Virus record (IMG/VR): IMGVR_UViG_3300047548_001098
Coordinates: 1-37,821 of that record
Reading direction: 5' to 3' (one strand)
Length of the DNA: 37,821 nucleotides
Origin: a virus
The notes below the pieces were generated by a model that did no database searches, had not been told where the DNA came from, and worked only from the letters and a program-made list of their open reading frames with translations. The number at the start of each line of letters is the position of its first letter. Within the stretch, counting starts at the first letter, position 1. Both the position numbers and the translations under genes were made by a program. Positions 9,371-18,705 of the stretch are shown piece by piece.

Positions 9371-12300
9371 ATGGCAGTATTTAGTTATACTGGAACTAAT
9401 ACTTCTCTCTCTTCTGGTTCATCGGAAGAGAGGGGTATTTTTTCGTATAACACAAGTTCCATTGTTTCTTTTGGTAGTGAAGATTATGGTTTAATTACTG
9501 AAATTTTTAGTTATTATGATGATTTTGGATTAATTACTGATGAAATAACTTCTGAAGAGCAGAAGTTTGATTATGGAACTATTACAATTCTCAGCAGTAA
9601 TGTTCCTTTCGGAAAACTAAGTATATCTACAGAATTTGCAGATGTAAGTCTAGTAAGAAGAAGTGTTGGTGGAATAACATTTCTTGTTCAAGGAAAGGCA
9701 AAGATATACGTTTTACCAATACATGTCGGTTCTGGAAGGATTCGAGGACTTGGAGAGTCTCAGAATTCCAGAGTTGCATATCAATCTGGGTCTGGAAAAC
9801 TATTTGGATTCAGTGGGGCAGTTTATGCTACCACCAACGCACCATCAGAAGGAATTAAACGTTCGATTAATTTCTCTGGTGGTGCTTTTCATGCATTCTC
9901 AAGAGGAAATTACAATACTACTGGCACATTCTCTGCATTTACTGGTGCTGGTCTCTCAAGAGTTATTATTACAAAAGCAGAAACAAATATATTCAGGTTC
10001 TCTGGTTCTGCGGCAGAAAAGAATACAGAAAACTACGTTGGTTCAGGAAATCTATTTGGATTTGTTGGACATGCAGAAAGAGTTGCTTATGACTATAACG
10101 AATCCTCTGTAGTAATACCAGAAGGAATTGATTACGGATTTATTGCGGAGTCGCATGTAGATGACGATGACTTCGGATTAATATCTGAGATAGTAAGTCC
10201 ACAGAAACCATGGAATAATATTGATTATGGATTTATTATTGACGATGATACTAGACTTCCATTCGGAAAACTAAAACTATCATCACTAACCAAAATTGCT
10301 CAATCACCATCAATATTTGGTGTTGATGGAATCTCAATATTTGGTTCCGCAAGAATCTTTGTACTTCCAATTCATAAGGGTTCTGGACAATTCGTTCTTG
10401 GTGGAAGTGCAGAACCAAAAGCATCTTTACTACAAGTTGGTTCTGGTTCCTTATTTGCATTCACTGGTTCTGCAGAGTCTATTGGTGCAAAACAAGAGTC
10501 CACAAATCTCTTTAAATTCTCTGGTTCCGTTGCAGACTCTATTGCACCAGCACCACATATTGGTTCTGGTCGTATTTTTGGATTTACTGGTGCTGGTCTA
10601 TCAAGAGTTATTATTACAAAGGCAGAACCAAACATATTCAGATTCTCTGGTTCTGCAGAAGAAAAGAATGCAGAAAACTATATTGGTTCTGGTTCACTAT
10701 TCGGATTCGTTGGTCATGCGGAAAGAGTTACTTATGACTATAACGAATCTTCTGTAGTAACTATTGAAGGTTTAGATTATGGATTTGTTTCTGAGATTCA
10801 TACAAGTGATGATGATTATGGACTAATATCCGAGATAGTAAGTCCACAAAAACCATGGAATAATATTGATTATGGACTCATAACAGAAACAGATAATATA
10901 TTCCCATTCGGAAAACTAAAACTATCATCACTAACTGAAATCGTCCAATCACCAGCAATTCCTGGTACTGTTGAAATTTCAGTATCTGGAAATGCAAGAA
11001 TCTTTGTACTACCAATTCACAAAGGTTCTGGTCAATTTGTTCTTGGTGGAAGTGCAGAACCAAAAGCATCCCTATCTCAAATTGGTTCTGGTTCACTATT
11101 CGCATTTACTGGTTCTGCAGAGTCTATTGGTGCAAAACAAGAGTCAACAAATCTCTTTAGATTCTCTGGTTCTGCAAAAGATTCTATTGCACCAGCACCA
11201 CATATTGGTTCTGGTTCACTATTCGCATTTACTGGTGCTGCAGACTCTAAAGTATCCAGACCAGCAACATCTGGACTATTCAAGTTCACTGGTTCTGCGG
11301 TCGAGAAGAGTGCAGAAAACTATGTTGGTTCTGGTTCACTCTTTGGATTTGTTGGTCATGCAGAAAAAGTTACTTATGATTACAATGAATTATCAATCGT
11401 AACCATTGAAGGTTTAGATTATGGATTTGTTTCTGAAATTCATACAAGTGATGATGATTATGGTTACATTACTCAACCTACAAATTATGGAAACCAGAAG
11501 GTTGATTATGGTTACATTACAGATAATGTAAATAGATTCCCATATGGTGTACTGAGATTCAGTACTAGTGATACCGCTAGAATTCAGGCAGCACTCAGCC
11601 ATGTTGGTAATGGATTTGTAAGAGTTGTATCTGGACCACCAACAGAAGTAAGGTCATTTGGTTATGCTGGTGATGGAACTATCAACATCACAAGAAGAAG
11701 CACTGCAAGAATTAGATTCAGTCTCACTCACGTTGGTTCTGGTTCACTATTTGCATTTACTGGTGGTGCAGAAGCAGTAGTTCCAACTATTCCACCTGGA
11801 AGTGGACTATTCAAGTTCACTGGTTCTGCAGTCGAAAGAAATACAGAATCCTATTTTGGTTCTGGTTCACTATTTGCATTTACTGGTGCAACATTTACAT
11901 CAGCAGCAAAAGAGAATCCACAAGGACTCTTCAAAATATACGGATCTGCAATACCAAAGGCAACTCTTGGTCATGTTGGTTCTGGCTCACTCTTTATCTC
12001 GGTCAACGGTCAAGAAGCAATTGTACCAGCACCAGAAGTTGGTTCTGGTACATTCAGATTTACTGGTTCTCTAGTAGAGAAGAATACAGAATCTTATGTT
12101 GGTTCTGGACGCATCTTCGCATTTACTGGTGCTACAGAAGTATCCAGCAATGCACCATCAACCACAGGACTCTTTAAATTCTTTGGTTCTGTATTTGAAT
12201 CTGTTGTTCCTGCTCCACACATTGGATCTGGTTCTCTCTTCACGTTCATTAGTTCTACTGAATCTATAAGAAAGGTAGAAGAGAAGACAGTACTATTCAA

Positions 12301-14224
12301 GTTCTCTGGTTCTGTAGTAGAGAAGAATACAGAATCTTATGTTGGTTCTGGTTCACTCTTTGCGTTCACTGGTGCTACAGAAGTATCCAGCAACGCACCA
12401 TCTACTACAGGACTCTTTAAATTCTTTGGTTCTGCAGTTGAAAGAAATACAGAATCCTATGTTGGTTCTGGTTCACTCTTTACATTCGTCAGCAAAACAG
12501 AATCACGTTCCATTTCCAGTGTTACTACTGGACTATTCAAGTTTACTGGTTCTGCAGAAGAGAAGAATACAGAAAACTACGTTGGTTCTGGTTCACTATT
12601 TGCATTTGGTGGATCTGCAGCAGTACTGTCTGGTGCATTAGATGTAGCAGGTCCACTGTTTAAATTCAGTGGAGCAGCATCTATTGGATTTACCCTCACT
12701 GAAGTTGGTGGAGGTTCATTTAACCTTAGACAAAAAGTTTCTGGACTTGATTCTCGTGATAAGCAACGTTATATTTCTGGAATTGAAAGTACAACAAGTG
12801 TTCCAAAAACCAAAGGTGCTCTACTCAGAGCATCTGGTGTTGTTACTCTGTTCTTCCAATATACAGAAGTTGGTTCTGGTTCAATTACTCTTGCTGGAAA
12901 TGCAAGAACACAGACCAAACCAGTTCATGTTGGTGAAGGAACTATTAATGTTCTTGGAAGTGCAGAAACAGCAAGAACAAGACCATATGTTGGTTCTGGT
13001 TCACTATTTGGATTCAATGCATCAACTACAGTTGCAATTAGTAGACCTCCAGTTACTGGTGCTCTATTTAAGTTTGTTGGTTCTGCGGTTGAGAAGAATA
13101 CCGAATCTTATATTGGTTCCACATCCTCAAAACTTTCTGGAACTGCAAACATAATAGCCAGACTCAAGCATATTGGTTCTGGAAAAACTACACTATTTGG
13201 TTCCGCAGAAGAAAAGAATACAGAAAACTACGTTGGTTCTGGACGTATCTTTGGATTCACAGGAGCAGCAGAATCTACTGGAAGAAGACTTCCAGAGTTC
13301 AAAACACTGTTTAGAATTACTGGTTCTGGTTCTGTTAATAATTCTTACGCACACGTTGGTTCTGGTTCACTCTTTACATTCGTTAGCAAGACTGAATCGA
13401 CAAGTTCTGTTGAAAGAAAAACATCTCTATTCAAATTCTCTGGATCTGCAACAGAAAGAAATACAGAATCTTACACTGGTTCTGGTCTTATCAGATTCCG
13501 TTCGAAAGATTCCATTCTGGACATCAACGGAAAAGTTATATTCATTAGTGCTACAGAATCTTATACTGCCGTTCCACCATTACAAACAAAACTCTTCAAA
13601 TTTGGTGGTCAGGCAAAAACAGAAAGAAATACAAACTGGACCACAACAGGTACTCTGTTTGGATTTGGTGGTGGAGCAGAACGAGTATCGTTTACTCCAG
13701 GAAAATCAACAGCACTATTTGACTTTGTTGGAAATGCTGGTGAGAGAAAAGCAAAGAGTTATGCTGGTTCTGGTTCTATCTTTGCGTTTGTTGGAACTTC
13801 AGAATCTTCTGCTGTTGTCAGTTCTGCTGGTGGACTATTCAGAATTACAGGTTCGGCAAAAGAATCTGCAATACCTGCAACCTATATTGGTTCTGGATCT
13901 CTATTTGCTATTGTCAGCAAAACAGAGTCTGTTACTTTCTCACCATCAGCAACCAACCTGTTCAAATTTACAGGAAATGCAGAGGAGAAACATACAGAGA
14001 CATATCGTGGAACAGGAAGAATATTTGGATTCCAGTCAGCAGGAATTGCAAGAGTTGTTCCATACGATAGAACTCAAATTCTATTCAGACTATCTGGTGC
14101 ATCTAAAGAAAACTTTGTTTATGCTGGATACAATGGATTCACCCAATCACAGTTTGTTGGTTCTTCTATAGATAGATATGTGGAATATGATTCACCAAAA
14201 CCTATAAGAATATACATAATTTGA
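9371..14224 (+). CDS. Giant repetitive virion protein (GSGSLFAF / FKFSGSA repeats)
   Basis: A 1617-residue protein made almost entirely of imperfect beta repeats of about 16-33 residues: VGSGSLFAFTGATE alternating with LFKFSGSAVEKNTESY, dozens of copies. Residues about 35-65, 250-300, 470-500 and 690-725 carry 'DYGLITE/DYGFI' segments, a hallmark I recall from giant cyanophage structural proteins. Residues about 112-700 form three larger tandem units of about 215 residues. Gly, Ser, Phe and Thr dominate; cysteine is almost absent. There is no signal peptide or membrane segment. The repeats suggest a long fibrous or beta-solenoid virion protein. The start is supported by GAGGGA 5 bases before the ATG. 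Its codon pattern leaves long false open frames in other frames. The structural role is inferred from family resemblance and neighbours. Confidence 0.75.
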   Translation: MAVFSYTGTNTSLSSGSSEERGIFSYNTSSIVSFGSEDYGLITEIFSYYDDFGLITDEITSEEQKFDYGTITILSSNVPFGKLSISTEFADVSLVRRSVGGITFLVQGKAKIYVLPIHVGSGRIRGLGESQNSRVAYQSGSGKLFGFSGAVYATTNAPSEGIKRSINFSGGAFHAFSRGNYNTTGTFSAFTGAGLSRVIITKAETNIFRFSGSAAEKNTENYVGSGNLFGFVGHAERVAYDYNESSVVIPEGIDYGFIAESHVDDDDFGLISEIVSPQKPWNNIDYGFIIDDDTRLPFGKLKLSSLTKIAQSPSIFGVDGISIFGSARIFVLPIHKGSGQFVLGGSAEPKASLLQVGSGSLFAFTGSAESIGAKQESTNLFKFSGSVADSIAPAPHIGSGRIFGFTGAGLSRVIITKAEPNIFRFSGSAEEKNAENYIGSGSLFGFVGHAERVTYDYNESSVVTIEGLDYGFVSEIHTSDDDYGLISEIVSPQKPWNNIDYGLITETDNIFPFGKLKLSSLTEIVQSPAIPGTVEISVSGNARIFVLPIHKGSGQFVLGGSAEPKASLSQIGSGSLFAFTGSAESIGAKQESTNLFRFSGSAKDSIAPAPHIGSGSLFAFTGAADSKVSRPATSGLFKFTGSAVEKSAENYVGSGSLFGFVGHAEKVTYDYNELSIVTIEGLDYGFVSEIHTSDDDYGYITQPTNYGNQKVDYGYITDNVNRFPYGVLRFSTSDTARIQAALSHVGNGFVRVVSGPPTEVRSFGYAGDGTINITRRSTARIRFSLTHVGSGSLFAFTGGAEAVVPTIPPGSGLFKFTGSAVERNTESYFGSGSLFAFTGATFTSAAKENPQGLFKIYGSAIPKATLGHVGSGSLFISVNGQEAIVPAPEVGSGTFRFTGSLVEKNTESYVGSGRIFAFTGATEVSSNAPSTTGLFKFFGSVFESVVPAPHIGSGSLFTFISSTESIRKVEEKTVLFKFSGSVVEKNTESYVGSGSLFAFTGATEVSSNAPSTTGLFKFFGSAVERNTESYVGSGSLFTFVSKTESRSISSVTTGLFKFTGSAEEKNTENYVGSGSLFAFGGSAAVLSGALDVAGPLFKFSGAASIGFTLTEVGGGSFNLRQKVSGLDSRDKQRYISGIESTTSVPKTKGALLRASGVVTLFFQYTEVGSGSITLAGNARTQTKPVHVGEGTINVLGSAETARTRPYVGSGSLFGFNASTTVAISRPPVTGALFKFVGSAVEKNTESYIGSTSSKLSGTANIIARLKHIGSGKTTLFGSAEEKNTENYVGSGRIFGFTGAAESTGRRLPEFKTLFRITGSGSVNNSYAHVGSGSLFTFVSKTESTSSVERKTSLFKFSGSATERNTESYTGSGLIRFRSKDSILDINGKVIFISATESYTAVPPLQTKLFKFGGQAKTERNTNWTTTGTLFGFGGGAERVSFTPGKSTALFDFVGNAGERKAKSYAGSGSIFAFVGTSESSAVVSSAGGLFRITGSAKESAIPATYIGSGSLFAIVSKTESVTFSPSATNLFKFTGNAEEKHTETYRGTGRIFGFQSAGIARVVPYDRTQILFRLSGASKENFVYAGYNGFTQSQFVGSSIDRYVEYDSPKPIRIYII
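9404..9435 (+). other. RNA hairpin near the start of the giant repeat gene
   Basis: Eight perfect pairs (CTCTCTTC/GAAGAGAG, 10-base loop) extend to 11 pairs with two G-U pairs. It begins 34 bases into the gene and is followed two bases later by TTTTTT, so it resembles a weak terminator or attenuator. It is part of the start-proximal hairpin pattern. Confidence 0.4.
9704..11463 (+). repeat. Three large tandem super-repeats of about 645 bp
   Basis: The block starting at the sequence for 'I[YF]VLPIH.GSG' occurs at 9704, 10355 and 11000 (spacings 651 and 645 bases). The YDYNE block occurs at 10091, 10736 and 11378. The AGTCCACA..AACCATGGAA block occurs at 10196 and 10841. The last copy is partly diverged after about 11230. 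All spacings are multiples of three, so the reading frame is kept. Confidence 0.8.
11463..14100 (+). repeat. Array of short protein-coding repeats (about 16-33 residues)
   Basis: Phrases such as GTTGGTTCTGGTTCACT and AGAAGAATACAGAA recur at irregular multiples of three bases through this part of the giant gene. They encode the VGSGSLF and EKNTESY elements. Similarity between copies falls toward the 3' end. Confidence 0.75.
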
Positions 14225-14230
14225 TAAATA
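14223..14230 (+). promoter_or_regulatory. Candidate late promoter GATAAATA
   Basis: It overlaps the stop codon of the giant repeat gene and ends 22 bases before the ATG at 14253, matching the spacing of the GATAAATA sites at 6750 and 21519. Confidence 0.55.
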
Positions 14231-14252
14231 AAGATATACAATCTCTATGTAA

Positions 14253-14702
14253 ATGGCAAACACAAAACGAGTTCAACTCAGAAAAGGAACTGAGCAAGAA
14301 CATGCTTCGTTTACTGGTGCTTTGGCTGAAGTTACTGTCGATACCGATAAAAATGTAATAAGAGTTCATGACGGTTTGACTGCTGGTGGTTTTGAAGTAT
14401 CAAAGGCAAGATATGCTGGCATTTCAACTTCAATTGCATTAAAAGCAAACACAAAATATCATGTAGATACAACTGGTGCTGAATATTCTGTTACTCTACC
14501 TACACTTGTAAACGTAGGTGACTATATCAGCTTGTTTGATTCAAAATCTTTCTGGAGCATAAATAATCTTATAGTAGTCACTCAAAATAATCAGAAATTT
14601 AAAAATGCTTCGGGGCTCATTGATGCCCCACTTGTATGTGATGTTTCTGGTGCTAGTGTCGAATTGATCTGGGAAGGTACTTACTGGAGGGTCTCCGCAT
14701 GA
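14253..14702 (+). CDS. Small fibre protein with Mtd-type N-terminal domain
   Basis: A 149-residue protein. Residues about 5-50 (RVQLRKGTEQEHASFTGALA ... VIRVHDGLTAGG) match the short N-terminal domain of the phage major tropism determinant and related fibres, with the typical 'qlRrGt..ehasft.a.gEv..dtd...l.vhDG.t.GG' pattern. Residues about 65-149 form a beta domain (KYHVDTTGAEYSVTLP ... GDYISLFDS) that recurs in the 112-residue protein at 19061. No retroelement or template repeat is present here, so I do not infer tropism switching. It is probably a virion surface or fibre-attachment protein. It overlaps the next gene by 4 bases. Confidence 0.72.
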   Translation: MANTKRVQLRKGTEQEHASFTGALAEVTVDTDKNVIRVHDGLTAGGFEVSKARYAGISTSIALKANTKYHVDTTGAEYSVTLPTLVNVGDYISLFDSKSFWSINNLIVVTQNNQKFKNASGLIDAPLVCDVSGASVELIWEGTYWRVSA

Positions 14703-15097
14703 CAATGTTTCTAAGCAATAGCATGGTATCATCTCCATCTAGTAGTAGTAGTTCGATTAACGATACTACTACACTAAAGAAGGAAAATGATTGGTACATT
14801 CATGCACTTCGCAGAGATTCTAGTGGAATGCTTTATTATACACAAGTAAGATCCACCGATTCTAATGTAGTTGGTGACTTTTATAGAACTGATGGAACCC
14901 AATATCCTGACTTTTTGGAAGGAATTGATTATGTTGAAGAAACTACTGAAGAAAAATCATATACTAATCATCCTGCAGATAAATATCAGCAGTTTAGATT
15001 TGATTTTAGAAGAATTTCTTATTTCATCGATGATGATGGATACTTTGTTGCCAGAGTTGGTGGCACATACGATTACAATACCCTAGGACCTAAGTAA
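14699..15097 (+). CDS. Small Ser/Thr-rich-headed structural protein
   Basis: A 132-residue protein of a type seen among cyanophage structural genes. After the N-terminal Met, residues about 10-27 form a low-complexity run of serines followed by threonines, a probable flexible linker. The rest is compact and acidic (DWYIHALRRDSSGMLYYTQV, GTQYPDFLEGIDYVE, QQFRFDFRRISYFIDDDGYF). No enzymatic motif is seen. The start at 14699 overlaps the upstream stop (ATGA) and has TGGAGGG upstream; a second ATG at 14705 (Met3) would also serve. The Ser and Thr codons (AGT and ACT) are complementary, so the transcript folds back here. Function is unknown; a virion role is inferred from its neighbours. Confidence 0.65.
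   Translation: MTMFLSNSMVSSPSSSSSSINDTTTLKKENDWYIHALRRDSSGMLYYTQVRSTDSNVVGDFYRTDGTQYPDFLEGIDYVEETTEEKSYTNHPADKYQQFRFDFRRISYFIDDDGYFVARVGGTYDYNTLGPK
14745..14772 (+). other. RNA hairpin from complementary Ser and Thr codons
   Basis: GTAGTAGT pairs with ACTACTAC, then TCG with CGA, with one bulged T and an ATTAA loop: 11 pairs in total. It starts 46 bases into the 132-codon gene. Confidence 0.45.
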
Positions 15098-15111
15098 GGA
15101 ATTAAACAAAA

Positions 15112-18100
15112 ATGGCTGATTTTAGATTAGGAAGACTAAAATTTAACTGGAGAGGTGCTTGGACAGCAAGTACAGACTATGTTATTGATGATATTGTTAA
15201 ATTTGGTGCAAATACTTATGTCTGTACCCAGAATCACACTTCTGTAGCATCCGAAACCAATTGGTACTCAACAGACCTAGCAAAGTGGTCTTTGCATGTT
15301 GAGGGAATCGCAAATAGAGGAGATTGGGCACCAACAACATTTTACAAAATCAACGATTTAGTAAAATACGGAAATACTCAGTATAGAGTAGTAACTTCCT
15401 TTGCTTCAACTTCTTCATTCAATGCTTCCAATCTAACTCCATATTTTGGTGGATTTAATTACGAGGGAAATTGGAACTCAGGAACAACCTATCAGCAAGG
15501 TGACGTTGTTCTCTATGGTGGAAACAATTATGTTTCTAAAACACTAAACACAAATAAAGCACCAAGTGCTAATTCCTCAGATTGGGATACATTAACCACT
15601 GGATTTGATTTTGTTGGAGCATATTCAACAGCAACTTCATACGTTCCAGGAGAAGTTGTAAGATTTGGTGGTTATTCCTACGTTGCTAAGGAAGAGGTTG
15701 GTGCTGGCATGACCAGCAATCCTGTTCAAGTTCCAAATAAATGGGATTTGATTATTAAAGGATTTGAGTGGAAAGGTGCTTGGTCTTCCGTCACTACCTA
15801 TCAGCAAGGTGACACAATTTATAGAAATTCAAATAGTTATGTTAGCATAGCATCAACTAACTTAAATAATGATCCAGCAACAGATTCATTAGGAACATAT
15901 TGGAATCCTTTAACACAGGGTTCTGCGACAAATGTTCTTGCTGCCACTGGTGACATCATTTATCAATCTGGTGCTGGTCCTGCAGCACTTCCTATTGGTG
16001 ATAATGGTAAGGTATTAACTGTATCACCAAATGGTGTTCCTGTTTGGGAAACAAATAATGTTACATATCCAGTATTTTACGTAGCAGAAGAAGGTAGTGA
16101 TTCAAACACTGGTGAAAACATTAACCGTGCATTTGCCACAATCAAACATGCTTGTGGTATTGTAACTGGTCCAGCAACAATTTACGTTAAAGCAGGAACA
16201 TACGAAGAGCAACTGCCAATTACTGTTCCAGCAAACGTAACAATCGTTGGAGACAACCTAAGAACAACTAAAATTGTACCAGCAGCAGGAAACGCAAATC
16301 ATCAAGTATTGACATTAAATTCTTCTCCATCAACAGCACTTCAGTATGGAGCAACTGTTTCAAATGGAGCAGGCACAAAAACTGCAAGAATTCTAGACTT
16401 TAATTTCTCACAGAAGAAAGTAGAAATCGAACCATTAACTGGTGGAACTTGGGTATCTGGTGTAGATACTTGGGAAAATGGAGCATCAGACATATCAATT
16501 GATAATGCTACTACATTATTGAATTCCCAGTCAACAATGTTTATGCTTAGTGATAGAACTATGCTTAAAGACATTGTTATGGAAGGACTGACTGGATTCC
16601 AACCAGCAGGAACATTACTAACCGCACCTTGCTCTATCTCTGGAACAATTTTAACCAACAGTACTGGTGAAATGTTCCCAGATTTAGTTGGCACAGTTGT
16701 TAGTGGAACAAATATTACAGTAGGAACAAAAGTAGTTACTTATATTAGCCCAACTCAAGTTGAAGTTGACACTTCCCAAACAGTATCACAGACAAACACA
16801 ACATTTACTGCAAGTGATAAAGATTTAAATAATGCTACTGTACGTGGTGTATTTGTAAAACTAAATCCAAATTCACCAATTACAAAGTCTCCATACGTAT
16901 CTAACTGTTCTGCATTCTCAACAGGTGGAGTTGGAGCAGTAGTTGATGGTAAAGTACACAAGCAATACGATAATACCCCACAAAGATCAAACAAATCCAT
17001 CGTTTTTGACTCTTGGACTAATATTCACGATAACGGTGTTGGTTTCTGGGTAACGAATAATGCTGCGGCAGAAATGGTTTCTTGCTTCACTTATTATGCT
17101 CATATCAGCTATTGCTCAACTCGTGGAGGAAGAATTCGTTCTCTTGCAGGAAATAGTTCTTGGGGTAACTATGGAATTGTAAGTTCTGGATACAACACTG
17201 ATGAAGCATTTTTAGCAGGAACCGTTGAAGGACTTCAATTAAAATATAATGTAGAGACCATTACTGCACCAGGATTCACTCAAGGTGAAAGAATTATCGG
17301 TGCAACTTCTGGGGCAGTTGGTGAACTAACTTCCGTACAAACTTCAATTGCTGCACTCTATTACAATGTAGTAACCTCTGGTCCTAGTGGATCTGGATTT
17401 AGACAAAATGAACTAATTACAGGTCAAACCTCTGGAACTCAAGCATTCTTAACAAATAATACAGATGCCAACAGAGGACAAAATGGATTTACCATTATTG
17501 TAAGAGGACTTCAAAACAATCTTCAGACTGGAGGAAGCGTTGAGTTTGTTACTGGAAGTGGAAATGGTGGTGTAATTGGAACCGCAGCAACAACTATTAC
17601 TGGTGCTGATCCGTTTACTTATGTTATTCAGAACGTAAGTTATGTTGCACCAGATGGAAGAGGAAATATTGGAGTAAACAGAGCACAACTTACTACTACT
17701 GCTGCAAAGCATTTTGGAACAAATAATAACATTAGAAATTATCCTTGGACAAATGTTACAGCAACTGTTGCTTCTCCAATTGGTGCCAATGACACTCAAA
17801 TCGTTGTAAGTTCAACTGCAGGATTCTTCCAAAATGGATTTGTATTAACTCCAACAAATGAGTTAATGAAGATTGTCAGCTTGGATTCCTCCATTGCAAT
17901 GACAGTTCTTAGAGCACAAGAGGGTGCTGGTATTGCAACTGGTTATTCAAATGGTACATCATTTAGAGCAATCGGTGTTGCAAATACAATCGCAGGAACT
18001 CAAATCATTAAAGACCAGTCACCTGTACAGTCATTCGTAAGAGTAAATAATACAACTGGTTTTGCTACTGATAACTTTATCAAGATTGATAGTGAGTTCA

Positions 18101-18645
18101 TGAAGGTAACTTCAATTGGAATTGATACTACTGGAACAACAACACTAATTCTTGCGGAAGAAAAAGCAAATAGAGCATATGATGAGCAAACATTTAGAAT
18201 TAGATACTTGTATTCACAAGTTAGATTGACTGGACATGATTTCCTTCAAATCGGTACTGGAGGAACTTCGACTACAAATTGGCCAGGTGTTCCTACAGTT
18301 GATCCAATTCCATCTAGAGAAGTTACTGAAGATTATCCAGGTCGTGTTTACTACGTATCCACAGACCAAAATGGTAACTTCCGTGTTGGTAAGTATTTCC
18401 GTGTTAACCAGGCAACTGGTGCTGCTACCTTGAATGCTTCTGCATTCGACCTTTCTGGTCTTACATCCTTGAGACTTGGTTCTATCGGTGCTCAGTTGGG
18501 TGCTCAAATTAATGAATTCTCTACCGATATTACACTATCTCAAAATAGTAACGAAAAAGTTCCAACACAGGCAGCAGTTAAGGCATACGTTGATAATACA
18601 ATTATTAAATCAAGACCATTCACCTACTGGGTTGCAACTTCTTGA
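15112..18645 (+). CDS. Large tail fibre: five W-rich modules plus beta-helix
   Basis: An 1177-residue protein. Residues about 12-275 hold five modules of about 50 residues with the pattern 'W.G.W...T.Y..GDVV.Y.g..Y......n', like the carbohydrate-binding CBM5/12 fold of chitinases. From about residue 322 (FYVAEEGSDSNTGEN, then ATIYVKAGTYEEQLP and VTIVGDNLR) the sequence is a right-handed beta-helix of the DUF1565/pectate-lyase type, running through about residue 700. Residues about 890-1020 hold two modules with 'F[IV]....E.MK[IV]' cores. The last 60 residues (KVPTQAAVKAYVDN) are a typical fibre end. No catalytic residues can be named. It probably binds cell-surface glycans as a long fibre or tailspike-like protein. 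TAAGGA lies about 12 bases before the ATG. Confidence 0.8.
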   Translation: MADFRLGRLKFNWRGAWTASTDYVIDDIVKFGANTYVCTQNHTSVASETNWYSTDLAKWSLHVEGIANRGDWAPTTFYKINDLVKYGNTQYRVVTSFASTSSFNASNLTPYFGGFNYEGNWNSGTTYQQGDVVLYGGNNYVSKTLNTNKAPSANSSDWDTLTTGFDFVGAYSTATSYVPGEVVRFGGYSYVAKEEVGAGMTSNPVQVPNKWDLIIKGFEWKGAWSSVTTYQQGDTIYRNSNSYVSIASTNLNNDPATDSLGTYWNPLTQGSATNVLAATGDIIYQSGAGPAALPIGDNGKVLTVSPNGVPVWETNNVTYPVFYVAEEGSDSNTGENINRAFATIKHACGIVTGPATIYVKAGTYEEQLPITVPANVTIVGDNLRTTKIVPAAGNANHQVLTLNSSPSTALQYGATVSNGAGTKTARILDFNFSQKKVEIEPLTGGTWVSGVDTWENGASDISIDNATTLLNSQSTMFMLSDRTMLKDIVMEGLTGFQPAGTLLTAPCSISGTILTNSTGEMFPDLVGTVVSGTNITVGTKVVTYISPTQVEVDTSQTVSQTNTTFTASDKDLNNATVRGVFVKLNPNSPITKSPYVSNCSAFSTGGVGAVVDGKVHKQYDNTPQRSNKSIVFDSWTNIHDNGVGFWVTNNAAAEMVSCFTYYAHISYCSTRGGRIRSLAGNSSWGNYGIVSSGYNTDEAFLAGTVEGLQLKYNVETITAPGFTQGERIIGATSGAVGELTSVQTSIAALYYNVVTSGPSGSGFRQNELITGQTSGTQAFLTNNTDANRGQNGFTIIVRGLQNNLQTGGSVEFVTGSGNGGVIGTAATTITGADPFTYVIQNVSYVAPDGRGNIGVNRAQLTTTAAKHFGTNNNIRNYPWTNVTATVASPIGANDTQIVVSSTAGFFQNGFVLTPTNELMKIVSLDSSIAMTVLRAQEGAGIATGYSNGTSFRAIGVANTIAGTQIIKDQSPVQSFVRVNNTTGFATDNFIKIDSEFMKVTSIGIDTTGTTTLILAEEKANRAYDEQTFRIRYLYSQVRLTGHDFLQIGTGGTSTTNWPGVPTVDPIPSREVTEDYPGRVYYVSTDQNGNFRVGKYFRVNQATGAATLNASAFDLSGLTSLRLGSIGAQLGAQINEFSTDITLSQNSNEKVPTQAAVKAYVDNTIIKSRPFTYWVATS

Positions 18646-18657
18646 TTTATTGTAGAT

Positions 18658-18665
18658 TATAAATA
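18658..18665 (+). promoter_or_regulatory. T4-type late promoter TATAAATA
   Basis: An exact octamer in the 60-base gap before the gene at 18706, about 41 bases upstream of the ATG. TTGGGAGA provides the ribosome site. Confidence 0.7.
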
Positions 18666-18705
18666 TTTGCATATAAGATTGAACCAAAAAAATTGGGAGA
18701 TTTAA

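Noticed and set aside
9704-14100. Regular repeats suggesting a CRISPR array
   Set aside because: Repeat spacing is always a multiple of three, the 'spacers' are themselves similar, and the whole stretch is one coding frame.
13173-14171. A 332-codon open frame, and several other 90-160 codon frames, on the plus strand inside the giant repeat gene
   Set aside because: They are out-of-frame readings of the Gly/Ser/Phe repeats, give Leu/Gln/Val-rich nonsense repeats, have no ribosome sites and overlap the real frame completely.
14606-14630. GGGGC...GCCCC hairpin near the end of the Mtd-N gene
   Set aside because: No T-tract follows and it lies inside coding sequence, so it is not called a terminator.
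14253-14702. Mtd-like N-domain as a sign of a diversity-generating retroelement
   Set aside because: No reverse transcriptase, variable repeat or template repeat is seen, and the protein lacks the C-type lectin domain that is diversified.
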